From positions 1 through 64,000 of the forward strand of contig JAIKYE010000032.1 in NCBI GenBank assembly GCA_024683455.1: DNA of 64,000 nt. Direction: 5' to 3'. Below are positions 62,116 through 64,000 of the stretch, piece after piece; within the stretch, counting starts at the first letter, position 1; the number at the start of each line of letters is the position of its first letter. Source of the stretch: Bacteroidaceae bacterium (GTDB lineage Bacteria > Bacteroidota > Bacteroidia > Bacteroidales > Bacteroidaceae). The notes under the pieces were generated by a model. It had not been told where the DNA came from. It made no database searches and saw only the letters and a program-made list of their open reading frames with translations. The position numbers and the translations under genes are program-made.

Positions 62116-64000
62116 ATGAAAAGGACAATAGCTATGTTATGGGTACTCGCGCTGAGTGCTACATTGTGCAACGCCGAGGTGCGTCTGCCACAGATTTTCC
62201 AAAATGGCATGGTCTTGCAAAGGGGTATGCCCATTCCTGTATGGGGACTAGCCGAACCGCAAGAGACTGTCACTGTATCATTGAATAAAAAAACATGTAC
62301 CACTACAGCAGATGCTGATGGTCATTGGCGTGTGAATCTGCCTGCCATGAAAGCAGGAGGACCATACACTTTATCGGTTAGCGTTGGGCGATTAGCGGGT
62401 AGCAGATTCACGGATGTGATGATAGGTGATGTGTGGCTATGTACAGGTCAATCCAATATGGAGACAACAGTAGAGCGCGTCTCACCACAATATCCAGATG
62501 AGATGAACGACAGTAACAACATGATACGACTGTTCCATGTACCATATCAGACCGATGTTCATGGACCCTCTGCCGATTTGCGTCCTGCTGAGTGGAAATG
62601 CTTGACCCGTGAAAGTGCGTGGGAATTTTCGGCCATAGGCTTTTTTTTAGGAAAGCACATGCAGCGTGAGAAGGGGGTACCGCAAGGTATTATAGAAAGT
62701 TGCTGGGGTGGCACTCCCATCGAGGCGTGGATTGCTACAGATACCATAGCTAAGCATTATCCTGTTTTGTATAGGCAAATGCAGCTCTATCAGAATGATG
62801 ATTATGTGGCGGCTCAACAGCGTGCAGGTAATTTAGCAAACAAACAGTGGCAGGATATCCTGGATAAAAACGATCCGGGCATAGGTCTATATACACAACA
62901 GGATTATGACGATACGTTGTGGCCTGTGGTAAATCAGTTTAACCTGATGCCTGACAAACAAGAGTGGATAGGTTCTTTATGGCTTCGCCAACATATCTAT
63001 ATAAATAAGGAACATGCAGGTAAGCCTGCTCTTTTGCTTTTAGGTACGCTATATGATTATGACGTAACGTACATCAATGGACTTCAGGTGGGAAGTACGC
63101 CTTATCAGTATCCGCCTCGTCGTTATCAAGTGCCTTCAGGATTATTGCACGAGGGTGATAATGTTATCACTGTTCGCTTTATAAACAAGGGTGGTGTACC
63201 TTATTTCTTTAAAGAAAAACCATACCAACTTGTTTTCGGACAAGAAGATATCCAGCCTTTAGAGGAGCATTGGAAAATAAAAACGGGTTTGGAGATGCCT
63301 CGCAGTATAAGTGGTGGCGTAAGCATGCAAAACCAACCTTCAGCAGCGTATAATGGTATGATTAGTCCGATGACTCCCTATGCGGTAGCAGGCGTGCTTT
63401 GGTATCAGGGTGAATCTAATACAGGAGCGTGGGCAGCAGCTAACTATTCCGACATGCTTCGTTTGCTGATAGCCAACTGGCGTCAGGCCTTTGAAAGTCC
63501 TGAGTTGCCGTTTGTGATTATTCAGCTAGCAAACTTTATGGAGCCATCAGAACAGCCACAGGAATCGGGCTGGTCTGTAGTCCGTGAGGCGCAGCGTCTG
63601 GTTGCCAAGGAAGATGCACATGCCGAACTGGCTGTTACCATAGATCGCGGCGAGACAGTTGACATTCACCCACTCCGTAAGAAAGATGTAGCCGAACGTG
63701 TTGCACTTGCCTTTGAACGTATGTTGTGGAATCCTCGCGTCAATTTATCTCCAGAGGTGACAGATGCTGTGGTAGAAAACGGATCGGTGATATGCACCCT
63801 TTCACAATCACTTCAAAACAATGGTCCACTCTTTGAGTTTGAAGTGGCTGGCCCCAATGGCAGATATGTGAATGCCGAGGCAGTAGGTAATGGTAATAGT
63901 ATCGTCATAAAGTCGAAGGTCGATAACCCCGCAAGCATACGCTATGCTTGGAAGAACAATCCCATCCGTGCCAATGTATATGGGGAAAACGGACTACCAA
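62116..64000 (+). CDS. Secreted sialate-O-acetylesterase-like carbohydrate esterase (3' end beyond window)
   Basis: The open frame of 628 codons starts MKRTIAMLWVLALSATLCNA (signal peptide), then EVRLPQIFQNGMVLQRGMPI. The SGNH nucleophile is in CTGQSNMETTVERV (Ser near residue 113). Further blocks are IIESCWGGTPIEAW near 195, VAGVLWYQGESNTGAW near 430, and a partial IDRGETVDIHPLRKK with Asp-His near 515-520, completing the catalytic set. An inserted galactose-binding-like sandwich (about 295-370) interrupts the SGNH fold, as in this family. Beside xylan genes it is more likely an acetylxylan esterase than a sialidase partner. A heptad tract encodes residues 87-96. Confidence 0.85.
   Translation, partial: MKRTIAMLWVLALSATLCNAEVRLPQIFQNGMVLQRGMPIPVWGLAEPQETVTVSLNKKTCTTTADADGHWRVNLPAMKAGGPYTLSVSVGRLAGSRFTDVMIGDVWLCTGQSNMETTVERVSPQYPDEMNDSNNMIRLFHVPYQTDVHGPSADLRPAEWKCLTRESAWEFSAIGFFLGKHMQREKGVPQGIIESCWGGTPIEAWIATDTIAKHYPVLYRQMQLYQNDDYVAAQQRAGNLANKQWQDILDKNDPGIGLYTQQDYDDTLWPVVNQFNLMPDKQEWIGSLWLRQHIYINKEHAGKPALLLLGTLYDYDVTYINGLQVGSTPYQYPPRRYQVPSGLLHEGDNVITVRFINKGGVPYFFKEKPYQLVFGQEDIQPLEEHWKIKTGLEMPRSISGGVSMQNQPSAAYNGMISPMTPYAVAGVLWYQGESNTGAWAAANYSDMLRLLIANWRQAFESPELPFVIIQLANFMEPSEQPQESGWSVVREAQRLVAKEDAHAELAVTIDRGETVDIHPLRKKDVAERVALAFERMLWNPRVNLSPEVTDAVVENGSVICTLSQSLQNNGPLFEFEVAGPNGRYVNAEAVGNGNSIVIKSKVDNPASIRYAWKNNPIRANVYGENGLP
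62375..62402. repeat. Heptad tract inside the esterase gene
   Basis: cggttag, cgttggg, cgattag, cgggtag in 7-bp phase, read in frame as SVGRLAGS. The cggttag word is the same as in mfd (23313-23340). Confidence 0.8.

Overview
The window reads as chromosome of a Bacteroidales bacterium, most likely Prevotella or a close relative. The evidence is the promoters (TTTG, 19-21 bp, TAnnTTTG), the lack of Shine-Dalgarno sequences, secreted proteins ending in the short C-terminal motif typical of Prevotella, and family content (DUF5063 plus exonuclease pair, Gate-domain protein, SDR-type UxuB, Cthe_2159 and CotH proteins, xylan enzymes). I see no phage, integrase, transposase, CRISPR array or rRNA. 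There is one tRNA, tRNA-Gly(CCC).

Layout. 0-9.3 kb, minus strand: partial rplU with its own promoter, then a seven-gene run in the order ftsK, lolA-like, trxB, permease, ABC ATPase, outer-membrane protein, Gate-domain protein. 9.4-19.7 kb, plus strand: DUF5063 and 3'-5' exonuclease, rlmI, nucleoside permease, rsmE, then a tightly coupled four-gene run (DUF4836-like protein, ABC ATPase, FtsX-like permease, three-domain sugar kinase/RapZ-C/nucleotidyltransferase fusion) closed by a terminator. 19.7-22.25 kb: repeat-rich intergenic DNA that looks like a decayed mobile island, including a stop-interrupted small gene, with a Sel1-repeat gene inside it. 22.25-36.2 kb: mfd, a secreted hydrolase, a small lytic transglycosylase, GH27 alpha-galactosidase, pgm-nudC, lepA, a Crp-type regulator. 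36.5-42.7 kb: a secreted-protein locus with an amber-interrupted gene, a Cthe_2159-type protein, a CotH kinase fused to a Cthe_2159-like domain and an unknown gene. 42.7-50.4 kb, minus: a hexuronate operon (exuT, uxuA, uxuB, uxaC) running into tldD and tldE. 50.4-57.6 kb, minus: C_GCAxxG_C_C protein, nadE, htpG, clpC. 57.7-64 kb: a xylan side-chain cluster with GH67 alpha-glucuronidase (broken by one in-frame TGA), GH43, a GPH symporter, and a divergent acetylesterase that runs off the end.

How it fits together. The GH67/GH43/esterase/symporter set would strip and import glucuronoxylan fragments, and the hexuronate operon would carry uronic acids to 2-keto-3-deoxygluconate. The kinase/RapZ-C/nucleotidyltransferase fusion looks like a one-polypeptide cell-wall amino-sugar recycling enzyme with a built-in sensor-like domain.

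The strongest unexplained signal is a dispersed family of degenerate tracts with a strict 7-bp period. They lie between genes and also in frame inside conserved genes (mfd twice, GH67, the esterase, GH27, and the Cthe_2159 and CotH genes). They are often joined to a C-rich/G-rich palindromic module, which also sits alone inside rsmE. A second family, three copies of a 22-bp unit, occurs in two separate intergenic regions.
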